From NCBI GenBank assembly GCA_949752735.1, contig OX457043.1, positions 1,970,367-2,034,366 of the forward strand: DNA of 64,000 bases. The letters run 5' to 3'. A model generated the notes under the pieces. That model was not told where the DNA came from and ran no database searches. It saw only the letters and a list, made by a program, of their open reading frames with translations. Below are positions 22,113 to 33,280 of this stretch, in pieces (positions within the stretch are counted from its first letter, which is position 1; each line of letters starts with the position of its first letter). The position numbers and the translations under genes were made by a program. Source of the DNA: Lumbricus terrestris (taxonomy: Eukaryota > Annelida > Clitellata > Crassiclitellata > Lumbricidae).

Positions 22113-23213
22113 TGTAACGTCTCCGTTTTTATGCTTATTTTAGCGGGTAATTGAAAATGTACTGCATTTAAATGATCTGTTCAAAAAGACACCAATTCTT
22201 TATAAATGTATGATATAATTGAAACTATTAAATACACAATACAATTACGCAATATTCCTATTTACTTATTTGGCGTATCACTAATTATAATTAACTAAAT
22301 GCTTATCTGTACTCCACAGTTGAGATATATGACATATCGTTTCTGTAGTGTAAAACGGCCTTGAAATAGTTCTGCAGATTCTCTGTAGATTCACTGAATG
22401 AAGATTAGCAACCCCGTGCTATATTTGAAGAATTAGTTCTGCTGATTCTCCGTAGATTCACTGAATGAAGATAAGCAACCTCGTGCTATATTTGAAGAAG
22501 GATAATGAGATACTGTCAAGCTGTGGAATCCAGATCGAATACCAGACAAGACAATATTCAATACTTCCGTAGCATCAAATTATCACACTCCAACCAATGA
22601 GAATTTCCTTCCCAATTGAAAATGACCTTGAAATGTCAACCAGAGACAACGAGCCCAAAATCGTTTCTCAACACACGAATATCGTCTCACCAACCGTCAC
22701 AATCACAATGTAGACTTCACGGACGTTAGAATTCGCAACTTCGAATTTCTAAATCGCCTCTACTCTCACACGAATGCCTCGTACTGTTTTACGACCAGAT
22801 ACGAGCATAATCCTCATCCTCACCATTGAATAAACTTCAAATGAATTGCCAGACACAACTGAGCAACCATCTTTCTCAATGTTCATGTAAGGAATCACCG
22901 TTTTATGTTGAATTTCAATGACGTGGCTATTTCCATTCAATTCTGTCCGTTACGCTCATTTCGATGCTTTTTATTGGTTACGCGTCGATGCAAATGTTTT
23001 CGCTTACGTAAGCGTCCGTAGTAACCCTTGACGTCACCATGACTGCCTCGCTCATATACGCAAGATTCGTGGTCTCCTAGTTACTAATCCACTAGACGCC
23101 AAATTATTAATCTAGATACGCCGACTAAATTATCTAGCTTAACTCCTACTTAGAATTAACATATAATATCAGACAAGTTAGTTTGATAGATAATAGCGAT
23201 TTAATACGCTACA
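22113..23213 (-). repeat. 3' LTR of the Gmr1-like element
   Basis: 1101 bp. It contains an internal direct repeat of about 66 bp (ATTCTCTGTAGATTCACTGA, again as ATTCTCCGTAGATTCACTGA). It also has TGACGTCA at 23029-23036, the palindrome CGCTTACGTAAGCG at 23001-23014 and ATGCAAAT at 22988-22995. Confidence 0.95.
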
Positions 23214-23217
23214 AATA

Positions 23218-23228
23218 CCCCTCCTTCA
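23218..23228 (-). other. Polypurine tract
   Basis: On the minus strand GAAGGAGGGG lies just before the 3' LTR, where plus-strand DNA synthesis is primed in LTR elements. Confidence 0.75.
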
Positions 23229-23374
23229 AAAGTCTGTAATCAGGCTTTACAATCTCACCTAATTATCTATCAACTAAATTTCTATCAACTTCCTTATTCT
23301 ATCTTACACAACAATACAACATTACTGAACTTCTTATCTACATTATTATAATACATTACTGATATATTTAAGTA

Positions 23375-26300
23375 CTATGTAATTCCTCTACTCAAATAAT
23401 CAGACATAACATTATTGCTTCCCTTGATATATCGTATCGTAAAGCAATAATTTTGAAGTGCTAGACTCCACCTCATGACTCTCGCATTTCTCATCCTTCC
23501 TTCCTTCATGTACTGTAGTCCGCAGTGGTCCGTCTCTATCACAAACTGCTTTCCACACAAGTACCTGTCAAACCGACTAATTCCCCACATTATCGCTAGA
23601 CATTCTCTCTCCTCAACTGAATATCTCGTCTCTCTCTCCAATAATTTCCTACTCGCATATGCAATCGGGTGGTTTATCCCTTCATACTGCTGTATCAGGA
23701 CGCAACCTATTCCTCTTCCTGATGCGTCTGTCTGAATCACGAACTCCTTTTCCAAGTTTGGTAACTTCAGTATCGGTGTTTTAGCCAGTGCTGCTTTCAG
23801 CTTACTAAAACTCTCATCTAATTCTTCGTTCCAATCAACATTATTAGCTGCTGACTTCTTTGTCAAATCACTTAATGGTGCCATCAGTTCAGCACAATGA
23901 GGAATAAATTTTCTGTAGTAATTTATTGCTCCCAAAAAGCTTCTTATTTGTTTCTTCGTTTTCGGTTGTGGCATCTCCACAATCTTATCTATCGATTCTC
24001 CTTTAGGACTAATGTCGTCGTTGTTTAACGTGTGACCCAAGAAATCTATGCGACCATAGCCTAATGAACATTTCTTTGGTTTCAAAGTCAGGTGAGCATC
24101 TCTCACTCTTTGAAAAAATTCTCGTAAAATCTTCATATGTTTAGTCCATCCTTCTGTATGAGCTAGTATGTCATCAACATAACTCTCCAGATTCTCAGTT
24201 CCATGCAAAATCTTCCTTATCAGTCTGTTATAGCTTGAAGCACTATTTACCAATCCAAATGGTAGAACGTTGAATTTATACAACCCACTCGCACAAATGA
24301 AAGTCGTATAATCTTTTGATTCTTCGCTCATTGGAATTTGCCAATACCCTTTGCAAAAATCAAACTTGCTATATATTTTGCTGCCACTCAGTTTATTGAA
24401 GATATCCTCGTTTGACATCATCGGCTCTGGATCAAAAACTGTCACTTTGTTCAATTGTTTATAGTTACAGCAAAGTCTATTGCTTCCATCAGCTTTCTTA
24501 ACAACAACAAGCGGTGCTGCGTAAGCTGCTTCTGATCTTTCTATTATCCCATTCTCTAACATTATCTCAATTTCCTTATCAATTTCAGACTGTAGATGAT
24601 ACGGTGTTGGATAAGCTTTCATCCTAACAGGTTCATCACTCGTAAGATGAATCTCGTGTTTCACCATGTCAGTTCTTCCTGGTTTATCTGTAAATATGTC
24701 TTGATATTCTCTCAGTAATTTCTCCAATTCACCTCTCTGTTCATCTTCTAATTGTGGATTAATATCAACATCCTTGTAAGTCTCAGTTTGCTTACTGACA
24801 TACAGGTTTAATATCTCCTCCTCTTCGTCTTCACCTTCTCTACCATCATGTACAATAGCTGACACATATGCTATTGTCTCAGAACCTGACAATTCTTCTT
24901 CACTCCTCTCGTAATATCTCTTTAGTATGTTGATGTGGTATGTTTTCAGTTTTCCACCATCAACCTCAACTTTATAATCGTAATCGCCGATTTTCCCTCT
25001 GACTACAAATGGTCCTTGCCATTTAACAAGCATCTTATTATTACAACTCGGCAGTAACAATAGGACTTTATCACCTATCTCCAGTTTTCTATATCGTGCC
25101 TTTTTATCGTAGTACTTCTTGTTCTTCGCATTAGCTTTGTGAATTGCTTTCTGCGCCATGTTACACGTTTCCTCTATACGTTCTCGTAGATCCGTCATAT
25201 ATGTGTACACATCTTTCACCTCGTCTTCCACTTTTTCATTTGTCCACAGTTCCTTCAATATCTGTACCGGACCTCTACATGATCTTCCGAAGATTAATTC
25301 GAAAGGCGTGTATCCGTGGCTCTCGTGTACAGTATCTCGTAATGCGAAAAGTAGTGGTGCCAAGTACCTGTCCCACTCTTTTACTTGTTCACCTATCAGT
25401 TTTCTCAGTGTAGTCTTAATCGTTCCATTAAGACGTTCTACACAACCGTTTCCCATCGCGTGGTACGGACTTGTCATCGTGTGCTTGATCAACAACATTT
25501 TGTTTACTTCGGCCATTAGTTCTGACGTAAATTGGCTTCCTCTATCTGTATGAATTCTTTGTGGTACGCCCATCCGACAGTAAAAGTTAAACAAGGCTTC
25601 CGCCACTTCCTCGGTACTTATTCCTTTCAACGGTATCGCTTCAGGATACCTGGTGCTTAAGTCGATAATCGTTAATACATAACTATATCCTCTCATAGAC
25701 ATTGGCTCTATGGCTCCTATGATGTCCACACAGACATGCTTGAACGGCACATCCAGCACTGGAAGATGTCCCATCGGTGCCTTGTAGTTCACTTTCTTAT
25801 CCACTGCTTTCTGGCATACATCACAACTTAATATATATCGCCGAACTTCTTGATTTATCCCTGGCCAATAAAATTCATTCACAATTTTATCATGAGTCTT
25901 CTTCATGCCTAGATGAGCTGACAGTAGCGAGTTATGTGCTACAGCTAGAACTTTGTTTCTCAACTGTTTCGGAACCATCAACTGCCACTTCGCTTCATCT
26001 TTCAATACTTCCTTCCATCTCCGGTACAACAATCCATCTTTCTTTACGTACAGCACCTTTTCTGTACTCTTCTCATCGCCATTCCACTCAGATGCTTTAT
26101 CCCAGTAACTCTTCAATGTTTCATCTGTCTTCTGTAATTCCTTTATTTCTTTTGTGGTTATATTCAGGTCGGGCATTTCTGTGACCTTGAGTGGTTTATA
26201 TTTCACCACTTTCTTCGACTCAGCTCTCGTTTCTATCGCTGCTGTCGTTTGATGTGCGTCACTGTTCATGACGTCATCACTTCTAACTTTCTCTATTACG

Positions 26301-28369
26301 TCATCATATTCCGTGCTCATTTCATCACTCTCAAATCTTACTGTTTTCTTGGCATCTTGCCAACGTGAATTAGCATTCACATTTCTCTTGAGTATTCCTT
26401 TATACTCAACCTTTTCTTGTTTCTCACTCATAATCGTCTCATTCACTTTCTCTCCTTTGTCACAATTAATTATATTTTCATCCGTGTTCTCATTCGTTAC
26501 TGTATATTTTAACCCTCTCACGCGTCCAATAATTATCGGCTTTACTGGTTCGTCCATAACCATTGCCTCAACTTCACCAGTAAAATACTCACTCTCAATG
26601 TTTACATGGGCTGTAGGAAAACACCTTAAGCTCCCATCAACTAGGATGCAGTGCGTTTCCTTCCCAGTCAAATCACTATCTCTGATCAGCGATCTCCTCA
26701 CAATGCATGTACTCGCTCCAGAATCGTAAAGACAATTGGCTTCTACTCCATTGACTTTCGCTTGACATTCATCTATACTTTCAATGTCAATGCAACCATC
26801 TTTCCGTTCTGTAACTACCGTACTTGCTGCCATGTGTTTCGGTACTTCTTCTTTACCTTTCCTATCCTGGCGTTCTACTGTTCTGTCAATTTCATTCGAT
26901 TTCGTATTTTCATTCGTCTGTACAGCCCTGTACGCCCTATTCTCGTAAATCTGTACTGCTGCAGCTGTGTGTTTAACAAACCCTTTGGCTTTATGCACAC
27001 AATCAAATGCTTTATGACCTACCTTACCGCATGCAAAACAAGTTATCTTGTGTTCCGCTGCCTGCTCTCTATCTCTACTATATCCTCTATTCACATTTCC
27101 ACTGTGATTTGTCTCTTTGTTCTGTCGCGTTTCGACTCTTCCTCTGTTCATGTTTCCTTGGAATTTCTCTCTCGATTTCTCTTCAAATGGCTTTCCATTA
27201 CCTCTGTCATTATTGAATCTCCCTTGAGGTTTTACAGAATTCTCGGCATATCTGTACCCATGAGCTTCGATGTAGGATTCTGCACACGTCAATGTGTCTT
27301 TTAAGCTCATTTTTCCTTTCTCTTTAATAAACATCCTCAACTCATTACTACAAGTGAGGAAAAATTGATCCTTTAGCAGTAGGTCCTCGATTCCTTCGTA
27401 GGTCTGCTCAAATCCAGCTTGTAGCAACCATTGCTGCAAATATCGTTGCAATCTGTAAATGAAATTTGAAGGAGTTTCTCCTTGTTCCATCTTGCTAGTC
27501 TTAAACTTGTTACGATACCCTCCTTCTGTTAATTGGAATCTTTTCAGGAGATGCTTCTTTAAACAATCGTAGTCTTGTGTTTCTTCAGCCGACAAACGCT
27601 GGTATACTTCTAATGCCTTCGACTCTAAATGTCGCGCTAGCATCAGCGACCACACATCTCTCGGTATCTCATACGTCGTACACGTACGCTCAAATCTAAG
27701 AAGATACGCATCAAGACAGTCCTTTGCCTCGTTAAATATTGGGAATTTAATATTCTTCATTCCCTTATGACTTTGGTTTCCTTGGTGGTTGTCACCCATC
27801 GTCATATAAGAATCTCCATCATCTCTGTTTCGTCTATCTCCCGATTCTATCTCTCTCATTCTCACTTGAACCTCAAGCCTCTTATTCTCTAATTCTCTGT
27901 CCCTTGCCTGTCTCACTTCATCGGCTTCTCTTGAAAGCCTCGCCTCGTTCATCTCTGCTTCACGCATAAGCCTAGCGTCAGCCATCCTCGCTATTTCTAT
28001 TTCTTTTTCTCTAACTGCTTTTGCTTCAGCAATTTTAGCCGCCTCTCGCGCTAGTTCCAACTCACTCTCTCTGGCTGCTTTGGCTTCTGCAATTTTAGCC
28101 GCCTCTCGCGCTAGTTCCAACTCACTCTCTCTGGCTGCTTTGGCTTCTGCAATTTTAGCCGCCTCTCGCGCTAGTTCCAACTCACTCTCTCTGGCTGCTT
28201 TGGCTTCTGCAGCTGCACGTAGCTCACTTTCCTTTTTCTCTTCTCGTTCATCCGCCCTCTGCTGTCTGAATTCGTTCTGTCTGTCTCTGACAAACGCCTT
28301 CAGCTCTTCACCTTCCAATGAGAATGAACGTCCCATATCCAACCACTGTTGCCAGTCCGTGATCGACAT
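23375..28369 (-). CDS. gag-pol: Gag-pol polyprotein, order GAG-PR-INT-RT-RH, 1664 aa
   Basis: A single uninterrupted frame starting MSITDWQQWLDMG. Residues 1-180: charged coiled coil with about three 20-residue repeats (AREAAKIAEAKAARESELEL). Gag about 200-460, ending in a CX2CX4HX4C zinc knuckle (C444-C457). Protease around DSGA at 549-552. Integrase: HHCC region about 812-853, catalytic D882, D942 and E978 (35 residues between the last two), then a GPF-type module near 1119. Reverse transcriptase about 1240-1440 with YVDD at 1397-1400. RNase H about 1540-1664, with D in QTDAS and in ETDHCG. There is no chromodomain or env. Integrase lies before RT, unlike ordinary Gypsy elements. All catalytic residues I looked for are present, so the element may be competent for transposition. 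Confidence 0.95.
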   Translation of the reverse strand: MSITDWQQWLDMGRSFSLEGEELKAFVRDRQNEFRQQRADEREEKKESELRAAAEAKAARESELELAREAAKIAEAKAARESELELAREAAKIAEAKAARESELELAREAAKIAEAKAVREKEIEIARMADARLMREAEMNEARLSREADEVRQARDRELENKRLEVQVRMREIESGDRRNRDDGDSYMTMGDNHQGNQSHKGMKNIKFPIFNEAKDCLDAYLLRFERTCTTYEIPRDVWSLMLARHLESKALEVYQRLSAEETQDYDCLKKHLLKRFQLTEGGYRNKFKTSKMEQGETPSNFIYRLQRYLQQWLLQAGFEQTYEGIEDLLLKDQFFLTCSNELRMFIKEKGKMSLKDTLTCAESYIEAHGYRYAENSVKPQGRFNNDRGNGKPFEEKSREKFQGNMNRGRVETRQNKETNHSGNVNRGYSRDREQAAEHKITCFACGKVGHKAFDCVHKAKGFVKHTAAAVQIYENRAYRAVQTNENTKSNEIDRTVERQDRKGKEEVPKHMAASTVVTERKDGCIDIESIDECQAKVNGVEANCLYDSGASTCIVRRSLIRDSDLTGKETHCILVDGSLRCFPTAHVNIESEYFTGEVEAMVMDEPVKPIIIGRVRGLKYTVTNENTDENIINCDKGEKVNETIMSEKQEKVEYKGILKRNVNANSRWQDAKKTVRFESDEMSTEYDDVIEKVRSDDVMNSDAHQTTAAIETRAESKKVVKYKPLKVTEMPDLNITTKEIKELQKTDETLKSYWDKASEWNGDEKSTEKVLYVKKDGLLYRRWKEVLKDEAKWQLMVPKQLRNKVLAVAHNSLLSAHLGMKKTHDKIVNEFYWPGINQEVRRYILSCDVCQKAVDKKVNYKAPMGHLPVLDVPFKHVCVDIIGAIEPMSMRGYSYVLTIIDLSTRYPEAIPLKGISTEEVAEALFNFYCRMGVPQRIHTDRGSQFTSELMAEVNKMLLIKHTMTSPYHAMGNGCVERLNGTIKTTLRKLIGEQVKEWDRYLAPLLFALRDTVHESHGYTPFELIFGRSCRGPVQILKELWTNEKVEDEVKDVYTYMTDLRERIEETCNMAQKAIHKANAKNKKYYDKKARYRKLEIGDKVLLLLPSCNNKMLVKWQGPFVVRGKIGDYDYKVEVDGGKLKTYHINILKRYYERSEEELSGSETIAYVSAIVHDGREGEDEEEEILNLYVSKQTETYKDVDINPQLEDEQRGELEKLLREYQDIFTDKPGRTDMVKHEIHLTSDEPVRMKAYPTPYHLQSEIDKEIEIMLENGIIERSEAAYAAPLVVVKKADGSNRLCCNYKQLNKVTVFDPEPMMSNEDIFNKLSGSKIYSKFDFCKGYWQIPMSEESKDYTTFICASGLYKFNVLPFGLVNSASSYNRLIRKILHGTENLESYVDDILAHTEGWTKHMKILREFFQRVRDAHLTLKPKKCSLGYGRIDFLGHTLNNDDISPKGESIDKIVEMPQPKTKKQIRSFLGAINYYRKFIPHCAELMAPLSDLTKKSAANNVDWNEELDESFSKLKAALAKTPILKLPNLEKEFVIQTDASGRGIGCVLIQQYEGINHPIAYASRKLLERETRYSVEERECLAIMWGISRFDRYLCGKQFVIETDHCGLQYMKEGRMRNARVMRWSLALQNYCFTIRYIKGSNNVMSDYLSRGIT
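28020..28200 (-). repeat. 60-bp tandem repeat in gag
   Basis: Three nearly identical 60-bp units encode the 20-residue coiled-coil repeats near the N-terminus of Gag. Most differences are in the outermost copies. Confidence 0.9.
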
Positions 28370-28689
28370 TCTTACTTACTCACTTTTGTCAAGTAGTAAT
28401 AAATTTAACGCTCTAATATGCGCTATACAACTTCACACTCGCTTATAATAATTATTAAAATTATTAAGCGTCACACTAGTGCGCCCTCTTAACGTAATAC
28501 AATCTCTGGTGTATGTTACGCAATAAGGATTATCGCACCGACTCTAATGCTTAAATCTATACACGCGCTGCGCTGGCGTTGCGCTGTGCTTAACAATTTC
28601 CAAATAGATCGTCATTTTAATTAGCTTTGTCTCTTCAATATAAATGTCAGTAAAGTTCAATCTAATCAACAATAATATTGTCAATTTTA

Positions 28690-28708
28690 TCCCGACGCGA
28701 GCATCCCA
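28690..28708 (-). other. Primer-binding site candidate
   Basis: On the minus strand TGGGATGCTCGCGTCGGGA begins two bases after the 5' LTR. It starts with TGG, complementary to a tRNA CCA end. I could not assign the tRNA. Confidence 0.55.
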
Positions 28709-28710
28709 TT

Positions 28711-29811
28711 TGTAACGTCTCCGTTTTTATGCTTATTTTAGCGGGTAATTGAAAATGTACTGCATTTAAATGATCTGTTCAAAAAGACACCAATTCTTTA
28801 TAAATGTATGATATAATTGAAACTATTAAATACACAATACAATTACGCAATATTCCTATTTACTTATTTGGCGTATCACTAATTATAATTAACTAAATGC
28901 TTATCTGTACTCCACAGTTGAGATATATGACATATCGTTTCTGTAGTGTAAAACGGCCTTGAAATAGTTCTGCAGATTCTCTGTAGATTCACTGAATGAA
29001 GATTAGCAACCCCGTGCTATATTTGAAGAATTAGTTCTGCTGATTCTCCGTAGATTCACTGAATGAAGATAAGCAACCTCGTGCTATATTTGAAGAAGGA
29101 TAATGAGATACTGTCAAGCTGTGGAATCCAGATCGAATACCAGACAAGACAATATTCAATACTTCCGTAGCATCAAATTATCACACTCCAACCAATGAGA
29201 ATTTCCTTCCCAATTGAAAATGACCTTGAAATGTCAACCAGAGACAACGAGCCCAAAATCGTTTCTCAACACACGAATATCGTCTCACCAACCGTCACAA
29301 TCACAATGTAGACTTCACGGACGTTAGAATTCGCAACTTCGAATTTCTAAATCGCCTCTACTCTCACACGAATGCCTCGTACTGTTTTACGACCAGATAC
29401 GAGCATAATCCTCATCCTCACCATTGAATAAACTTCAAATGAATTGCCAGACACAACTGAGCAACCATCTTTCTCAATGTTCATGTAAGGAATCACCGTT
29501 TTATGTTGAATTTCAATGACGTGGCTATTTCCATTCAATTCTGTCCGTTACGCTCATTTCGATGCTTTTTATTGGTTACGCGTCGATGCAAATGTTTTCG
29601 CTTACGTAAGCGTCCGTAGTAACCCTTGACGTCACCATGACTGCCTCGCTCATATACGCAAGATTCGTGGTCTCCTAGTTACTAATCCACTAGACGCCAA
29701 ATTATTAATCTAGATACGCCGACTAAATTATCTAGCTTAACTCCTACTTAGAATTAACATATAATATCAGACAAGTTAGTTTGATAGATAATAGCGATTT
29801 AATACGCTACA
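28711..29811 (-). repeat. 5' LTR of the Gmr1-like element
   Basis: 1101 bp, apparently identical to the other LTR. It starts TGTAGCG on the transcribed strand. Confidence 0.95.
29530..29634 (-). promoter_or_regulatory. LTR promoter with bZIP, octamer, CCAAT and TATA-like sites
   Basis: In transcription order the LTR shows TGACGTCA (CRE, 29627-29634), CGCTTACGTAAGCG (palindromic bZIP site, 29599-29612), ATTTGCAT (octamer, 29586-29593), then AACCAATAAAAAG, combining a CCAAT box and an AT-rich TATA-like run near 29567-29579. The arrangement is seen in sequence; promoter use is inferred. Confidence 0.5.
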
Positions 29812-29816
29812 CCCTG
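29812..29816. repeat. Target-site duplication, right
   Basis: CCCTG, matching 22108-22112. Confidence 0.9.
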
Positions 29817-30321
29817 CTACATTAGTCAGTGAATAACTGATTGAGTTAAGGGGCATAACAGTACCTTATTTTGTAAAATATCGAATTGACTTTGTCACAG
29901 CCTCGACCTTTACCAATGTTTGCCTTTATCTCATGACCTCTCCTGGTCTAATTGAAAGTCCTGGTCATTATGCAACTTTTATCGCAGTCCTGGTCTTTGT
30001 CGATTATCCGTTGAAATGAGAATTCTGTTGTGAAGGGTTTGATAGGTTTTATGATGAGGACTGGCACTTGCAAGGTTGTCATTGTGATGAGTTTTGTCAG
30101 CCTCTGGTGACGTGAGGTCTGGCATTTGATATGCAGCTGCTATGAAACAGTCATTCACCCTATACTTACTAGATGCCTGCCAGGGCGTATTCAAAGGGTC
30201 AGCTGTAATTTGTCATATTAGATTTCTAATTTCTGTCATACATGTTTGCGTTGTATGCATTAACATGAAGCGTAGTCTGTATATGTGTGTGTATATGTGT
30301 GTGGTTGGTTGTTGATGACAG

Positions 30322-30418
30322 AATTCAACAGCAATTGATTCGTCTGTGGGAAAGTTATCTGCAGCTGTTCAAGTTCGAAGTTCATAAGGCAGTTGAAACT
30401 TGTGCTTGCTCTGGTCAG
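30322..30418 (+). CDS. MACF1: Spectraplakin exon, plakin-domain helix
   Basis: One base plus 32 codons, IQQQLIRLWESYLQLFKFEV to CACSGQ, donor CAG|GTAAGC. The helical W..Y pattern fits a spectrin-type repeat. Another frame is open only in part. Confidence 0.5.
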
Positions 30419-30729
30419 GTAAGCTACCAACTGGTCTTCTCATTTCTCTCTTCTTCAGGCTAAGGGGTGACAATGACTGCAATGTTGTCATTTGTCCAAA
30501 GTACTTGACAATCTTCTCCTGCATTCATTCATTCATTCATGTGAGCATCTGTGCACTCCTTCAAAATGTCTGCTTAGGTCTAAGTTGTGGAGATCATAAA
30601 TCATTTGCTTTCTGATTGTTTTTTAACATTAGCAAATAAATGTTGTTATTGCTGTTATTCATTGTTGAGTTTTGTGAATATTAGCTTTAGCTGTTTAAGA
30701 GAGATACCAGTTTCTTTCCAATTGATGTA

Positions 30730-30762
<33 letters not shown>
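30730..30762. repeat. (ATT)n microsatellite
   Basis: Pure ATTATT run in an intron. Confidence 0.9.
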
Positions 30763-30831
30763 GTGTAAGCTTATGACTTTGCGGTGGCTGCATTGAGTTG
30801 CGTTGTTGCATTGTTTCATTGTGTGATGCAG

Positions 30832-31009
30832 TTGAGCTGCCTGAATGATATGGGCTTACGAGAGATGGAGAGGTTCTCAGCAGATGTCAGATCTCTTGTG
30901 TCCGGAAGCAGATGCTACCAACAGCAGCAGCAGCAACAGGATGATGATGAGGATGAGGAGCGATGTCAGTTCAATGCAGTGATGGACAGATGGAGGAGAT
31001 CTAAGACGA
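30832..31009 (+). CDS. MACF1: Spectraplakin exon with Gln/Asp run, donor unclear
   Basis: TTGAGCTGCCTG begins a helical frame (LREMERFSADVRSLVSGSR), then a seven-Gln run, an Asp/Glu-rich stretch, and FNAVMDRWRRSKTK. The frame needs phase 0 to reach the exon at 33281. However, the candidate donor AAGGGTTTG puts GT one base late, so the site may be damaged. Confidence 0.5.
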
Positions 31010-31997
31010 AGGGTTTGTTCCTCTTCTCTACTTCTCATCATCTGAGTTTTTGATGATCCACTCGTTTTGTTCATTGATCTCTTCAGATGTCGTCATGTCT
31101 TGCTGCTCTGCTCACTTGCTTCTAAATAGGGCAAAACATTTTGAACAGAAATCAATTAGGGTCTCTCTCTGTCTCTCTGTCTCTGTCTGTTTCTCTCTCT
31201 CTTTCTCCCTCTTTCTCTCTTAAGCTCTAAATTATTTCTTACATTATCTAATGTAAAGTTCTTGATTTAGCCCTGCTTTAATATTAATTAAGTAATTAAT
31301 ATATTAGGTGATAATAATAAGTTTCAGGATTTCTTAAATGATCAATTCAAAACTGGAAATTATTATGTAAAATTGAACTTCAGCTTAAACCAAATTCTTT
31401 ATGTTTCTGTAAATGTTAAAGGAACAAGAGTGTGACAATATCCAGAGCTATTTTTCAGTTCATATTTGTCTACCTGATACTTGATCAGTGTAACTGGCAT
31501 ATTAATTTCATTTCACCATTGATATTGTATCTCTTTTATATATCTTCTTGGAATGTTCTCCCAGTGAAAGAGAACATTGTCGATGAAAGGTGCTTGTGGA
31601 GGTGGCACAGCTGTAGGTATGACTATTCAAGGTCTATGACCTGACCATAGCAGTATAGACAGGTTCACCGTCAGTGCATACACCAGGTTTAGTAATTCTC
31701 GTGAATGGGTCTTGGAGTGCAGGAGGATCTGTGGCTGGCCAAACACGAGACAGAGATGATAGCACTCTTGCAATTGAGCAGATGCTTTTTCCACATCAAA
31801 ATATCACGAATCTGATACATTGTGAGTGAGACCGAGAGCCAGTAAAGTACTTTGTGCTTGTAATGTATCATCAGGCTAATAGATTGAAACGGTAAACAAG
31901 TCGCTTCATAGAACGTGCATTCTATCTGCATAATAATCCACCACAAGAATACACAGCAGAGCAGCAGTTGAACCTTCAGAGCTAATGATTGATGAGA

Positions 31998-32160
31998 TTT
32001 TGATCTGATTAGATTAGATGATAGATTAGATTAGATGATAGATTAGATTAGGTGATAGATTAGATTAGATGATAGATTAGATTAGATGATAGATTAGATT
32101 AGATGATAGATTAGATTAGATGATAGATTAGATTAGGTGATAGATTAGATTAGAGTAGAT
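31998..32160. repeat. GATAGATTAGATTA tandem array
   Basis: About eight imperfect copies of GATGATAGATTAGATTA in an intron. Confidence 0.9.
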
Positions 32161-32926
32161 ATGAGCAGCTGTGCACATTAGTGACTGCAGCATTCTGTTG
32201 GTAAGCAAATGGCAAATGATGATGATGTGCAGTTGGGTGGGGCTGACGGAATCAAGATGGAATCAACACTCAATTTCTTTTCTCAATAAGAATCAAAGTT
32301 CTTACTAGTTTTCAAGAATTGCTCTGAAGAGTAATTCCTGATGTGTTGAATTGTACACAACTGAACTCGTGTCTATGCTGGGTTGTTTGTTGCTAAACTG
32401 TTTTCACATTTGAAATCAATAAGAATTCTCATCAGTCATTTTTATGCATTCTCTTTATTCTATTTATTCTCATTATAAGAATGGATAACATCAGAATACA
32501 TACACAGAGACAGATTCAATATTATGTGGTTTACCTTTTGATTCGCTATGAATAGGACTTGAATTGGTGATCTGTCTTGTGTGGGTTTGATTTTAGGTCA
32601 CTTTGGGTCAATGTCATAATTATATGCCTATGTTGCTAAGAGTCCTTGAAAAGTGACCAGGTGCTAAGAGGGTGCTAAGGCTTTAGACTGAGTTGTTGGT
32701 CATTGTGATTGTAGAATGTGATGATGGTTCATACTGTAATGTGATACGGATGCAGATGAATCCATGCAAGAAATTGATTCGACAATGGCTGGTAATTATC
32801 AATTCCTTCCTTTTTATCATTGTTGCCACTTTGATCGTTGTCATCAACCTTTGTCATCCGTATTTCTGTATTTTTATATAAAGCCACTAGATCTGTACAA
32901 AGAGACGTAGTTTCTATGCAGCTGTG

Positions 32927-33150
32927 TTTGGTAGAAGGACCCTTGGTATTCACTGCATTTACATTTCCCAGACAAATGGAGCTGTGTGTGAGAGAGGGAC
33001 CCTTGGGATTCACTGCATTTACATTTCCCAGACAAATGGAGCTGTGTGTGAGAGAGGGACCCTTGGGATTCACTGCATTTACATTTCCCAGACAAATGGA
33101 GCTGTGTGTGAGAGAGGGACCCTTGGGATTCACTGCATTTACATTTCCCC
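32927..33150. repeat. 60-bp tandem repeat, about 3.7 copies
   Basis: The unit begins CCCTTGGGATTCACTGC and repeats at exactly 60 bp with almost no changes. Both strands stay open in several frames because 60 is a multiple of three. It lies in an intron. Confidence 0.95.
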
Positions 33151-33280
33151 AAACTTGCTTGTTTTTAATTCTCTCAGTGATTCAGTGTCATATTCTGTTG
33201 TTTATTGCTCTATTTCTTTTAATGTTGTTTGTGTAGGATGAAATCTGTGTAGTCATCTGTTTGGTTTCTGGCTGTTGTAG

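Larger units (their letters stand above)
22113..29811 (-). mobile_element. Complete LTR retrotransposon, Gypsy-type with integrase before RT (Gmr1-like)
   Basis: Two 1101-bp LTRs (22113-23213 and 28711-29811) look identical by eye and end TGTAAC...GCTACA. They are flanked by the 5-bp duplication CCCTG (22108-22112 and 29812-29816). Transcription is toward lower coordinates. A primer-binding site candidate (TGGGATGCTCGCG) follows the 5' LTR, and a purine tract (GAAGGAGGGG) precedes the 3' LTR. One intact gag-pol ORF fills 23375-28369. The domain order is gag, protease, integrase, reverse transcriptase, RNase H. The proteins are Gypsy-like but the order is that of copia elements. Goodwin and Poulter described such Gmr1-like elements in deuterostomes. 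Equal LTRs and an open ORF suggest recent insertion. Confidence 0.95.

Noticed and set aside
22749..22940. 63-codon open frame in each LTR
   Set aside because: Duplicated with the LTR, no homology recognised, and the region carries promoter-like sites. Kept only as a coincidence.
25144..28448. Plus-strand open frames opposite the retroelement
   Set aside because: Shadows of the strongly coding minus-strand gag-pol frame, with no recognisable domains.
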